From the NCBI RefSeq assembly GCF_038561935.1, contig NZ_CP102770.1, forward strand, positions 3,224,001 through 3,288,000: a stretch of DNA of 64,000 nucleotides, given 5' to 3'. Source of the stretch: Myxococcus stipitatus. GTDB taxonomy: Bacteria > Myxococcota > Myxococcia > Myxococcales > Myxococcaceae. Below, piece by piece: positions 55,113 to 63,040 of the stretch. Positions within the stretch are counted from its first letter, which is position 1. Each line of letters begins with the position of its first letter. Position numbers and translations under genes: made by a program. The notes under the pieces were generated by a model. It worked only from the letters and a program-made list of their open reading frames with translations, was not told where the DNA came from and searched no databases.

Positions 55113-55921
55113 GTGGAGAGCTCGTGGAGACGTCGCTGTTGCGTGTGGCGCTGGCGGACGATGAGCCGCTGGCCCGGTCCCGCCTGCGCGCGCTGCTGGC
55201 GGCGGAGCCCCATGTCGAGGTGGTGATGGAGGCGGCCAGCGGCGCGGAGGCGGTGCGCGGCGTGCTGGACTCCGCGCCGGATGTGCTGTTGCTCGACATC
55301 GAGATGCCCGCGGGAGACGGGTTCGAGGTCCTGCGCGCGCTGCCTCCCGAGGTGTTGCCCGTGGTGGTGTTCGTCACGGCCTGGCAGCAGCACGCGGTGA
55401 AGGCCTTCGAGGCCCAGGCGCTCGACTTCCTGCTCAAGCCCTATGACAAGGAGCGCTTCCGTGCCGCGCTGGCCCGGGCGCGTCAGCAGGTCCGTCTGTT
55501 GCGGCGCGGGGAGTCCGGGGCACGGCGCGAGGCGCTCCTGTCCGGGCTGGCCCTGGCGGAGGCGCCGCTGCGCCGGCTCCCCGTCAAGGTGGACGGCCGC
55601 ATCCGCTTCGTGGACTGCGCCTCCATCACCCACGTGGAGGCCGAGGCCAACTACGTGCGCGTCCACGCCGAAGGGGAGCAGCACGTCCTGCGCGAGACGC
55701 TGACGCATCTGGAGGAGCGGCTGGACCCTCGCCGCTTCCTGCGGGTCCACCGCTCCGTGCTCATCAACCTGGACAAGGTGCGAGAGATGGAGCCGCTCTC
55801 GCAAGGCGAGTACCTGCTGGTGCTGGGCACGCGCGGCGTCGCGGTGCGCACCGGGCGCAGCCACCGCGCCCGCGTGGAGGCCGCGCTGGGGCTGGGCGCG
55901 TCGGTGACGGACTCGCGCTGA
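55109..55921 (+). CDS. LytTR-type response regulator
   Basis: A 270-residue protein. The receiver domain (residues 10-130) has acidic residues DDEP, the phosphorylated Asp in VLLLDIEMP, Thr in FVTAW and Lys in FLLKPYD. The C-terminal LytTR DNA-binding domain (about 155-260) contains ITHVEAEANYVRVHAEGE and FLRVHRSVLINLDKV. It works with the overlapping LytS gene in an ATGA arrangement as a complete two-component system. Confidence 0.94.
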   Translation: MSGELVETSLLRVALADDEPLARSRLRALLAAEPHVEVVMEAASGAEAVRGVLDSAPDVLLLDIEMPAGDGFEVLRALPPEVLPVVVFVTAWQQHAVKAFEAQALDFLLKPYDKERFRAALARARQQVRLLRRGESGARREALLSGLALAEAPLRRLPVKVDGRIRFVDCASITHVEAEANYVRVHAEGEQHVLRETLTHLEERLDPRRFLRVHRSVLINLDKVREMEPLSQGEYLLVLGTRGVAVRTGRSHRARVEAALGLGASVTDSR

Positions 55922-56043
55922 GCGCGGTCCCCGCGCCGCGTCCGTTCGTCCCGCGCTCCGTTCGCTTAATCCCCGGTTCCCGGACACGCGAGGGCCCAGG
56001 GCGTACCTCTTCGGTCACACCCCACACCCAAGAGGACCTCGCC

Positions 56044-56967
56044 ATGTCATCGTCATCGCGTTGCATCTCCGCGCTGCTCGCCGCGCTTGCCCTGTCCACC
56101 TCCGCTACCGCGGCGGCTCCGCGCACGCCGGAGGTGTTTGCTCCGGGCTTCGTCTCCCTGCCGGACCAGGAGGAGTGGCGCATCGCCTTCACTCCGGATG
56201 GCCGCACGGCCTTCTGGGGCGTGAGCTCCGGCTTCTTCCCGGAGACGCGCCAGGCCACCATCGTCTTCTCCGAGTGGCGTGACGGCCGCTGGTCGGAGCC
56301 GCGTCCCGCGCCCTTCTCGGGCGTGTACTCGGACATCGACCCGTTCGTCTCGCCGGATGGGCGCCGCCTGTTCTTCTCCTCCATCCGCCCGCTCAACGGC
56401 GCGCCGCGCGCCGACGTGGAGCTGTGGGTGGTGGAGCGCCGCCGCGACGGAAGCTGGAGCGAGCCGCGCCACCTGGGCAGCGACGCGCTCAGCACGGGCG
56501 ACGAGCTGTACCCGAGCGTGGATGCGCAGGGCACGCTCTACTTCGCCTCGGACCGCGAGGGCGGCTACGGCGCGTGGGACCTGTACCGCTCCAGGCTCCG
56601 CGCGGATGGCACCTACGGGCCGGCGGAGAACCTGGGGCCGGGCGTCAACACGGAGTACTGGGAGTTCAACCCCCACGTCACGCCCGACGGGAAGACGATG
56701 CTCTTCGCGTCCATCGGCCGGCCGGATGGGTATGGCTATGGCGACTTGTACGTCTCCCAGCGCACGTGGCGGGGCTGGCAGCCCGCGCGCAACCTGGGCC
56801 CGACGGTGAACACGGCGCTGGACGAGTACCACCCGACGCTCTCGCCCGACCACCGCACGCTCTACTTCGTGCGGCACCAGTACGAGCCGTTCGTCCCGAG
56901 CGAGCTCTACCATGTCCGCGTGGGGCGGCTCCTCCCCGAGCTGGACGTGTGCGACGTGCACCACTGA
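56044..56967 (+). CDS. Exported PD40-repeat beta-propeller protein
   Basis: A 307-residue protein with a signal peptide (SALLAALALSTSATAAA). It contains about five PD40/TolB-type blades, for example DIDPFVSPDGRRLFFSSIRP, ELYPSVDAQGTLYFASDREG and FNPHVTPDGKTMLFASIG. Such propellers bind ligands or partner proteins in the periplasm or outside. It is directly downstream of the LytS/LytTR pair but with its own leader; a bidirectional terminator follows. Confidence 0.85.
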   Translation: MSSSSRCISALLAALALSTSATAAAPRTPEVFAPGFVSLPDQEEWRIAFTPDGRTAFWGVSSGFFPETRQATIVFSEWRDGRWSEPRPAPFSGVYSDIDPFVSPDGRRLFFSSIRPLNGAPRADVELWVVERRRDGSWSEPRHLGSDALSTGDELYPSVDAQGTLYFASDREGGYGAWDLYRSRLRADGTYGPAENLGPGVNTEYWEFNPHVTPDGKTMLFASIGRPDGYGYGDLYVSQRTWRGWQPARNLGPTVNTALDEYHPTLSPDHRTLYFVRHQYEPFVPSELYHVRVGRLLPELDVCDVHH

Positions 56968-56979
56968 GGCGCCCCGTGG

Positions 56980-57011
56980 CTCCGCCCGGTGTCAGGGGAC
57001 TCCGGGCGGAG
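56980..57011. terminator. Bidirectional hairpin terminator
   Basis: CTCCGCCCGG (56980-56989) pairs perfectly with CCGGGCGGAG (57002-57011), 10 bp, around a 12-base loop, between convergent genes. Confidence 0.75.
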
Positions 57012-57030
57012 TCGCGGTCTGCCTCACCCC

Positions 57031-59031
57031 TCACCGCGACTCGATGCGGAGGTTGTCCAGGGCCACGTCGGGCTGTCCCCTGGGCAGGTCGACGAAGAAG
57101 GCGACGGGCTGCGCGTCACCCAGGTTGAAGTGGGCCAGGATGTGCCGGCTCACCGAGTTGCAGCTCATGCGCAGCTCGCGGTTGTCGGAGGTGATGAAGC
57201 CGCACGTCGCCCCCGCCACGTCGCGCGACGTGTCGAACTCCACCCGCCACGTGCGGCCTCGGATGAACGCCTGTCGCGTCACGAGGAAGCGCTGGCCTCC
57301 CTTCAGCCGCGCGGCGAAGCCGGAGGCCATCCGCGTCCAGGTCGCCGGGATGGGAGTGCGCGTGCCGGGCTCGACGATGCCCATGCCCACCCGCTGGGAG
57401 CGGTACTCGAAGCCATTGGCGAGCGTGTCCGAGACGGCGGTGATCTCCGTCACCGCGAACGCCCCCGAGCCCTGCGCCGCGGATATCTGGAGCACCTGGC
57501 TGCCGCCACGCGTGGCCTTGAAGGCGATGCCGACGAGCCCCGCGGACTCCGCCGCGTGGGCGACGGGGCGCACGCCGCGCAGCAGTGTCTGGTTGCCCAG
57601 CGCGAGCGTGATGAGGGGCGGCGTGCTCTCGAGCGAGCGGATGCGGACCGACACGCGATAGGTCATGCCCGCGACGACATTGGCGGGAGGGAGCGTCACC
57701 GTCTCACCTCGCGCGACGGGGACCAGGGGCTCGTTGACGACGCGCAGGCGCTCCCACGCGGTGCACGTGGTGTCGGTGCAGGGCCAGCGCTTGGGGAAGG
57801 ACTGCCTGCCCACCATGCCCTTGCGCAGCATCCAGATGTCGTGGGTGAGCCAGAGGAGAGGATTGGGAAACAGGCCTGGCTCCTCGGTGCCACAGACATC
57901 CGTCGTGCTCTTGCCCTCCGCGAGCTTCTGGGTGACGGCGAGCCGCGCATAGCCCAGCCCTCCCTCGCCGGGCTTGCGCGCGGTGCGGGCGGGCTCCTCG
58001 CAGAGGAAGTCATAGTCATGCGCGGTGAAGACCCATTTGTCCCAGGTGGCCACGGGCCCCAGCAGCTCCTGCGTGCCCAGCCCCACGTTGAGCTGGGTGA
58101 TGCCGGAGCCCGATGAGCCATGGCAGCCGTGCAGCTCCGTCAGCCGCGCGTCGGTGCCTATCAACGTCACGCCCAGCGACACGGTGGGGCGAGGCGGGTC
58201 GCTCCAGGGCCTGGAGACGAGGGGGAGGAGCTGGTTGGCCGGGTAGTAGTGGTAGTTCTGGACCGGGTCGTAGCCGTCGTAGCGCGTGTAGTGCCGCCAG
58301 AGGTCGGAGCCCCGGTCCTCCGGGATGGCGTAGACCTCGTGGGCCCAGGCCATGGACACGGGCACCCCCACGCCCTCGTGGTCCGCGACGCTCAGGTAGT
58401 CGTAGCGGCAGCCGGGGCTTTCGGGGCCGCAGTCGAGCAGGGCCGTGTCCGCGCGAGGGAAGTTGCCCGGGCAGTTGTACGCGCCGTAGGCGTTGCCGCA
58501 GCGGGCGACGACGCGGCACTGATAGGACCGGGTGCTGTAGCCCTCGCCCAGGGGCGTGCGGTGGTATCGGGGGAAGGTGCCGGTCAGGCTCTTCGCGGTG
58601 GCCTCCCACTTCACGTCCGCCTCCACCATCGGGTCATACATCCGGACCTCGAGCGGCTGATGGGGCGGGTCCCACACGTTGATGTCGTCCACGCAGTGGG
58701 CGGCGGTGATGGCCTTGCGCGGCGAGATGAAGGTGACGCCGCAGGTGTAGCGCAGCGGGCTGCCATCCAGGCCCAGCCGCGGCTCGTGGGTGTCGGGATG
58801 CCGGATGGGAATGAAGACGGTGCCTCGGCTGAGCTGGCTGCTGGCCATGGCGCCTCCCGGCGAGAAGGCCACGTCGTAGTAGTTCCGATAGGCCAGCTGC
58901 ACCTGCTGGGGCGTGACCCCGGGGTCTTCGCTGGAGGCTTCGTCGGGCGGGCGGCACGCGGCGAGTGCACCGCCCAGGATTGCAAGATGGAAGCTCGCGC
59001 CGAACCACGCGGCGCGAAGAGTCGTCGCCAT
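57031..59031 (-). CDS. Trypsin-like serine protease lipoprotein with extra C-terminal domain
   Basis: A 666-residue exported protein with a lipoprotein signal (LGGALAACR). The chymotrypsin-fold triad is visible: His in ITAAHCVDD, Asp in FPRADTALLDCG and Ser in CHGSSGSGI. Many Cys residues suggest disulfides. Residues after about 430 form a separate beta-rich region (TLPPANVVAGMTYRVSVRIR), perhaps a carbohydrate-binding or jelly-roll module. The ATG at 59031 is preferred over 59088 because it gives a good signal peptide. Substrate unknown. Confidence 0.82.
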   Translation of the reverse strand: MATTLRAAWFGASFHLAILGGALAACRPPDEASSEDPGVTPQQVQLAYRNYYDVAFSPGGAMASSQLSRGTVFIPIRHPDTHEPRLGLDGSPLRYTCGVTFISPRKAITAAHCVDDINVWDPPHQPLEVRMYDPMVEADVKWEATAKSLTGTFPRYHRTPLGEGYSTRSYQCRVVARCGNAYGAYNCPGNFPRADTALLDCGPESPGCRYDYLSVADHEGVGVPVSMAWAHEVYAIPEDRGSDLWRHYTRYDGYDPVQNYHYYPANQLLPLVSRPWSDPPRPTVSLGVTLIGTDARLTELHGCHGSSGSGITQLNVGLGTQELLGPVATWDKWVFTAHDYDFLCEEPARTARKPGEGGLGYARLAVTQKLAEGKSTTDVCGTEEPGLFPNPLLWLTHDIWMLRKGMVGRQSFPKRWPCTDTTCTAWERLRVVNEPLVPVARGETVTLPPANVVAGMTYRVSVRIRSLESTPPLITLALGNQTLLRGVRPVAHAAESAGLVGIAFKATRGGSQVLQISAAQGSGAFAVTEITAVSDTLANGFEYRSQRVGMGIVEPGTRTPIPATWTRMASGFAARLKGGQRFLVTRQAFIRGRTWRVEFDTSRDVAGATCGFITSDNRELRMSCNSVSRHILAHFNLGDAQPVAFFVDLPRGQPDVALDNLRIESR

Positions 59032-59328
59032 TTGGATGATTCTCCCTGTCCGTCGGACGGGCCGCGAGGCTCGCGGCCCCTCGTGCAAGCTGGCGATGCC
59101 CCTGGCGGGGGACGCCCCGAGGGGTGGGCTTCGCGTTCGTTTGGAGGCCGCCTGTGTTGAGCGCTCAGCCTCGCGGGGCCGGGCGTGTCACGGAGCCGAC
59201 GCGAGGCGATGCGGGGGCTTCGTGCGGGTTCAGGCCCGGTGGAAATCCCCGAGGCGGGCCTGGGAGTGAGCCGCCGTGTGGCCGGTCGCCCCTAGGGGGC
59301 GGGCGCGCGTCTATACTCCGCGCCCATC

Positions 59329-60699
59329 ATGACGGCGGACCCTCACAAGCAGCAGTTGCGGCGCACGATGCGGCGGGATTTGTGGCTCACGCTCACGCCC
59401 GCGGTACTCCTCATGGGCGCCGCCTTCGCCGCCGCGTTCCACTTCATCGAGCCCGCCCCGCCCAAGACGCTCGTGCTGGCCATGTCGCCCGATGAAGGCG
59501 GCTTCCGGTTCTACGCCCGCAAGTACCAGGACTTCCTCGCCCGGCACGGCATCACCCTGGAGCTGCGCTCGACGAAGGGCTCCATCGACAACATCGCGCT
59601 GCTCGCCGACGAGCACTCCGGCGTCGACGTGGCCTTCGTGCAGAGCGGCACCGTCGCCAGCGACAAGGCGGCGGAGAACGTGGTGTCGCTGGGCAGCCTC
59701 TCGTACGTGCCCCTCTGGGTCTTCCACCGGGGCGAGCCGCTGGAGGACGTGCGTCAGCTCAAGGGCCGCCGCATCGCGGTGGGGCCGGAGGGCAGCGGCA
59801 CCCGCGCGCTGGCGCTCACGCTGCTGAAGGCCAATGGCATCGAGGCGGAGCCCACGGTGCTGCTGCCCCTGGAGCGGGACGCCGCCGTGGAGCAGCTCAA
59901 GCAGGGCCAGCTCGACGCCGTGTTCCTCATCTCCCCCGCGGAGTCGCCCATCATCCACAAGCTGGCGGCGGTGCCGGGCATCCGGCTGCTCAGCTTCTCG
60001 CGGGCGGAGGCGTACTCGCGCCGCTTCACGTACCTGTCCCGCCTGGTGCTGCCGCGCGGCGTGTTCAACCTGGCGGCGGACATCCCGGAGCAGGACGTGG
60101 AGGTGCTCGCTCCCACGGCGAACCTGGTGGCGCGCGACTCGCTGCACCCCGCGCTGGCCTACCTGCTCATGCGCGCGGCCAGCGAGGTCCACGGCAAGGC
60201 GGGCCTGCTCGACGGGGCCGGCGAGTTCCCCGCGCCGCGCGAGACGGGCTTCCCCCTGAGCAGCGAGGCCCGCCGCTACTACGAGGCCGGCGTGCCGCTG
60301 CTCCAGCGCTACCTGCCGTTCTGGGCGGCCAACCTGGTGGACCGGCTCTGGGTGATGCTCGTGCCCTTCATCGCCGTGGTGGTGCCGCTGTTCCGCATCA
60401 TCCCCGCGCTCTACCAGTGGCGCATCCGCTCGCGCATCGTGCGCTGGTACGCGCGCCTGAAGGAGATTGAAATCCAGCTCGACGAGAACCCCGGGCGGGA
60501 GATGCTCGAGGACATGCTCAAGCGGCTGGAGGAAGCCGAGCGGGAGGTCAACCGCATCCCCATGCCCCTGTCGTACGCGGAGAACCTCTACTTCTTCCGC
60601 GAGCACATCGAGGTGGTCCGCCGGCGCCTCATCCGCCGCCTCGCGGGAGGGATGGAGGGCGTGGACGGGCACCTCCCGCAGCATGCCAGCGCACAGTAG
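59329..60699 (+). CDS. TAXI-family solute-binding protein with membrane anchors
   Basis: A 456-residue protein. An N-terminal hydrophobic helix (WLTLTPAVLLMGAAFAAAF) is followed by a periplasmic TAXI domain (LVLAMSPDEGGFRFYARKYQ, GVDVAFVQSG, IAVGPEGSGTRALA) and near the C-terminus a second membrane helix (VMLVPFIAVVVPLFRIIPAL) plus a cytosolic coiled tail. TAXI proteins deliver solutes to TRAP transporters; no TRAP permease gene adjoins, so this anchored version may instead act as a sensor. Substrate unknown. Confidence 0.85.
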   Translation: MTADPHKQQLRRTMRRDLWLTLTPAVLLMGAAFAAAFHFIEPAPPKTLVLAMSPDEGGFRFYARKYQDFLARHGITLELRSTKGSIDNIALLADEHSGVDVAFVQSGTVASDKAAENVVSLGSLSYVPLWVFHRGEPLEDVRQLKGRRIAVGPEGSGTRALALTLLKANGIEAEPTVLLPLERDAAVEQLKQGQLDAVFLISPAESPIIHKLAAVPGIRLLSFSRAEAYSRRFTYLSRLVLPRGVFNLAADIPEQDVEVLAPTANLVARDSLHPALAYLLMRAASEVHGKAGLLDGAGEFPAPRETGFPLSSEARRYYEAGVPLLQRYLPFWAANLVDRLWVMLVPFIAVVVPLFRIIPALYQWRIRSRIVRWYARLKEIEIQLDENPGREMLEDMLKRLEEAEREVNRIPMPLSYAENLYFFREHIEVVRRRLIRRLAGGMEGVDGHLPQHASAQ

Positions 60700-60801
60700 G
60701 CCGTGTGCCGGGGCGACTTCCCCCGTGCGGCCGCGGGGCCGAGTTGATATGCAGGCCGCACGATGGCGATGGCCGCCATCCCCTCTCACCCAGGAGGTTC
60801 C

Positions 60802-60867
60802 ATGTACGCCGACCTTGATCTTGCCGCGGTGGAAGCCCTGTTCGCCTGGGGGACGTGGGCCGCTTAA
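60802..60867 (+). CDS. Possible 21-residue small protein or leader peptide
   Basis: ATG 60802 to TAA encodes MYADLDLAAVEALFAWGTWA plus a final Ala. A perfect AGGAGG (60792-60797) lies 4 bases before the ATG, which is better than most sites in this window. The peptide is acidic and hydrophobic with two Trp. It lies 102 bases before the rsgA start and 102 after the TAXI stop. It may be a small protein or a regulatory upstream peptide; no family recognised. Confidence 0.4.
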   Translation: MYADLDLAAVEALFAWGTWAA

Positions 60868-60969
60868 GCCAGGCCCGCCCGAAGGTCCGTCACAGCACGG
60901 TCCCCACCTCCAGGTGCCCTGAAGAATCCAGGTGCGCCGCTGGCACCGCTCTGTCCGGAGTCCTTCATC

Positions 60970-62058
60970 GTGTCACTTGAATCCCTTGGTTGGGGGCCCG
61001 AGCTGGCCCAGGTTTTCTCTCGAGTCGTCGAGTCGTCGTCCTTCTCCCTCGTCCCCGGCCGCGTGGTGCGCCAGGAGCGCGGGCTTCTCTCCGTCCAGAC
61101 GGCGGAGCGCGTCCTGCTGGCGCGCACCGCGGGACGGCTCCTCCACAACGCCCCGGGCACCGAGTCGCTCCCCACCGTGGGCGACTGGGTCGCGCTCCAG
61201 GTGCCACCCGGCACCGGGGACGGCATGCTGCACGCGGTGCTCCCCCGAAAGAGCCTGCTCCTGCGCCGAGGCGTGGGCCGGGAGCGCGACGCGCAGCTCA
61301 TCGCGGCCAACCTGGACGTGGTGCTGCTGGTCGCGGGGCTGGACCAGAACTTCAACCCCCGCCGCATCGAGCGTGCGCTGGCCATGGCGTGGAGCAGCGG
61401 CGCGTCCCCCGCGGTGCTGCTCTCCAAGGCGGACCTCATGGAGGACGCGTCCAGCGCCGTCCAGGAGGTGGAGTCGCTGGCCCCCGGCGTCCCCGTGCTC
61501 GCGTTGAGCGCGTGGACCGGCGAGGGGCTGGACGCGGTGCGGGCGCTGCTGCCCCCGGGCAAGACGGGCGCCTTGCTGGGCTCGTCCGGCGTGGGCAAGT
61601 CCACGCTCGTCAACCAGCTGCTGGGCGAGGAGCGGCTGGCCACGCAGGAGGTCCGCCCCGAGGATGACAAGGGGCGTCACACCACCACGAACCGGGAGCT
61701 GTTCCTGCTGCCGCATGGGGGGCTGCTCATCGACGGGCCCGGGATGCGGGAGCTGGGGCTCCTGGGAGACGAGGAGGAGGGGGTCGAGCAGACCTTCACC
61801 GACATCCTCGAGCTCGCCGAGGGTTGCCGCTTCCGCGACTGCGGCCACCAGGGCGAGCCGGGCTGCGCCGTCCGGGCCGCTGTCCAGTCCGGCACACTCC
61901 CCCCGGAGCGGCTCGCCAGCTACGAGAAGCTGAGGCGGGAGCAGGCCTTCCACGCCCGCCAGACGAGCCCGGCGGCCCAGCATGCGCACCGCCGCTTCGA
62001 GCGGGACAGGACCCTGGTGGGCTGGGAAGTCTCGCGAGCCAAGCGACGCCGGGACTGA
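60970..62058 (+). CDS. rsgA: Ribosome small-subunit-dependent GTPase
   Basis: A 362-residue circularly permuted GTPase that assists 30S ribosome assembly. An N-terminal OB fold is followed by G4 LLSKADL (Ser in place of the usual Asn), G1 GSSGVGKSTLVN, G2 KGRHTTTNREL and G3 DGPGMRELGL, then the zinc motif CRFRDCGHQGEPGC. The start is GTG at 60970 (MSLESLGWGPELAQVF), matching typical rsgA starts. All key motifs are intact. Confidence 0.95.
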   Translation: MSLESLGWGPELAQVFSRVVESSSFSLVPGRVVRQERGLLSVQTAERVLLARTAGRLLHNAPGTESLPTVGDWVALQVPPGTGDGMLHAVLPRKSLLLRRGVGRERDAQLIAANLDVVLLVAGLDQNFNPRRIERALAMAWSSGASPAVLLSKADLMEDASSAVQEVESLAPGVPVLALSAWTGEGLDAVRALLPPGKTGALLGSSGVGKSTLVNQLLGEERLATQEVRPEDDKGRHTTTNRELFLLPHGGLLIDGPGMRELGLLGDEEEGVEQTFTDILELAEGCRFRDCGHQGEPGCAVRAAVQSGTLPPERLASYEKLRREQAFHARQTSPAAQHAHRRFERDRTLVGWEVSRAKRRRD

Positions 62059-62099
62059 CCGGGCACCTGAAAATCCGCCAAAAATCCTCGGCTCAAGGA

Positions 62100-62253
62100 T
62101 TCAGGCGCGCCGCGTTTGGATACTCGAAAGGTGGGGGCACCGGGCTGAGCCTGGGGCCCAAGGGATTCAAGCGCAGAGCGCTTGATGGGGGCTTGGGGGG
62201 AGTGTCCGGACGTCGTTCTCCGGCACTCGAGTTTTCGAACGCACGGCGTTCGA
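62100..62253. repeat. Spaced short palindromes in the rsgA downstream gap
   Basis: TTCAAGCGCAGAGCGCTTGA (62166-62185) and TTCGAACGCACGGCGTTCGA (62234-62253) are near-perfect 20-base palindromes, and a degenerate relative lies at 62100-62119; spacing is about 66-68 bases. Each is followed by a G-rich run (e.g. TGGGGGCTTGGGGGGAG). They do not overlap the terminator at 62396. Confidence 0.55.
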
Positions 62254-62395
62254 GGGGGGGAAGAGGCGCGCCGGGGGGCTCGTCTCTGACCTTGACGAGG
62301 GGGCGCCCCTGGGGAGGGGCGTGGCTTCCGGAAGGCATGCCGAGGGGCGTGCCGACGCCGTACCGGAAGTTCGAATTTTCGCAGTCCTTCATACG

Positions 62396-62438
62396 GCGGG
62401 GAGCGCGTCGAGGGGGCGCGCTCCCCGCAGTTCTTTTT
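62396..62438. terminator. Strong terminator between convergent rsgA and lipoprotein genes
   Basis: GCGGGGAGCGCG (62396-62407) pairs perfectly with CGCGCTCCCCGC (62417-62428), 12 bp, followed by AGTTCTTTTT. The T-run is on the + strand, so it suits rsgA best, but the stem can also serve the minus-strand gene. Confidence 0.85.
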
Positions 62439-62483
62439 GGGGCATGAGGTGCCGGGCCTTGAGGGCCCGGCGTTCCGGACGCG

Positions 62484-63002
62484 CTACTTTGCTTCCGTCG
62501 ACTGCATCAGCTTGATGCTCTGCCCGGACTCATCCGTCACCACCGAGCCGGCGCTCTTCTGCTGCGCCTCCGTGGGCTCTCCCACGGAGAAGCTGGACAC
62601 CTTCGACAGCGGGGTGCCGTCGAACGTGCCGCTGACGGCGACGACGAGGTGCGAGCGGCCGGCGCCCGGGGTGAACGCGACCTCGAAGGTCTGCGTGGAC
62701 GCGCCGGCGACCTGGATGCCGCGCACGGGCGAGGTATCACCGGACACCTGGAGCCCTTCGACACCGGACAGGTCCACCCGCACGTCGCTGCCCGCGGAGA
62801 GGAAGCGCACGGTGACGGTGGCCTTGTTCTCGTGGAGCTTCGCGCCCACTTCGACCGGGGCGCTGAACTTGCCGACGGGCGCCCCTTCCTTGTGGGTGGC
62901 GGTGTCCGCCGAGTTGGGGTTGTTCTTGGCGGGAGAGGTGCAAGCAAGGGGCGCCGCCAGCGCGAGGAGGCCAGCGAGGACCGCGGGGGCAATGCGATTC
63001 AT
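62484..63002 (-). CDS. Hypothetical lipoprotein
   Basis: A 172-residue protein from MNRIAPAVLAGLLALAAPLACTS, a lipoprotein signal. The mature region is beta-rich (VEVGAKLHENKATVTVRFL, TFEVAFTPGAG, HLVVAVSG), like an immunoglobulin-type or DUF-type sandwich, without Cys in the mature part. The ATG at 63002 is preferred over 63044. It lies 38 bases after the stop of the upstream metalloprotease gene, which runs in the same direction, so they may be co-transcribed. Confidence 0.7.
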   Translation of the reverse strand: MNRIAPAVLAGLLALAAPLACTSPAKNNPNSADTATHKEGAPVGKFSAPVEVGAKLHENKATVTVRFLSAGSDVRVDLSGVEGLQVSGDTSPVRGIQVAGASTQTFEVAFTPGAGRSHLVVAVSGTFDGTPLSKVSSFSVGEPTEAQQKSAGSVVTDESGQSIKLMQSTEAK

Positions 63003-63040
63003 GGAAGCTCCTGGAAGTGACTGAGGCATGCGGCGGCCAC

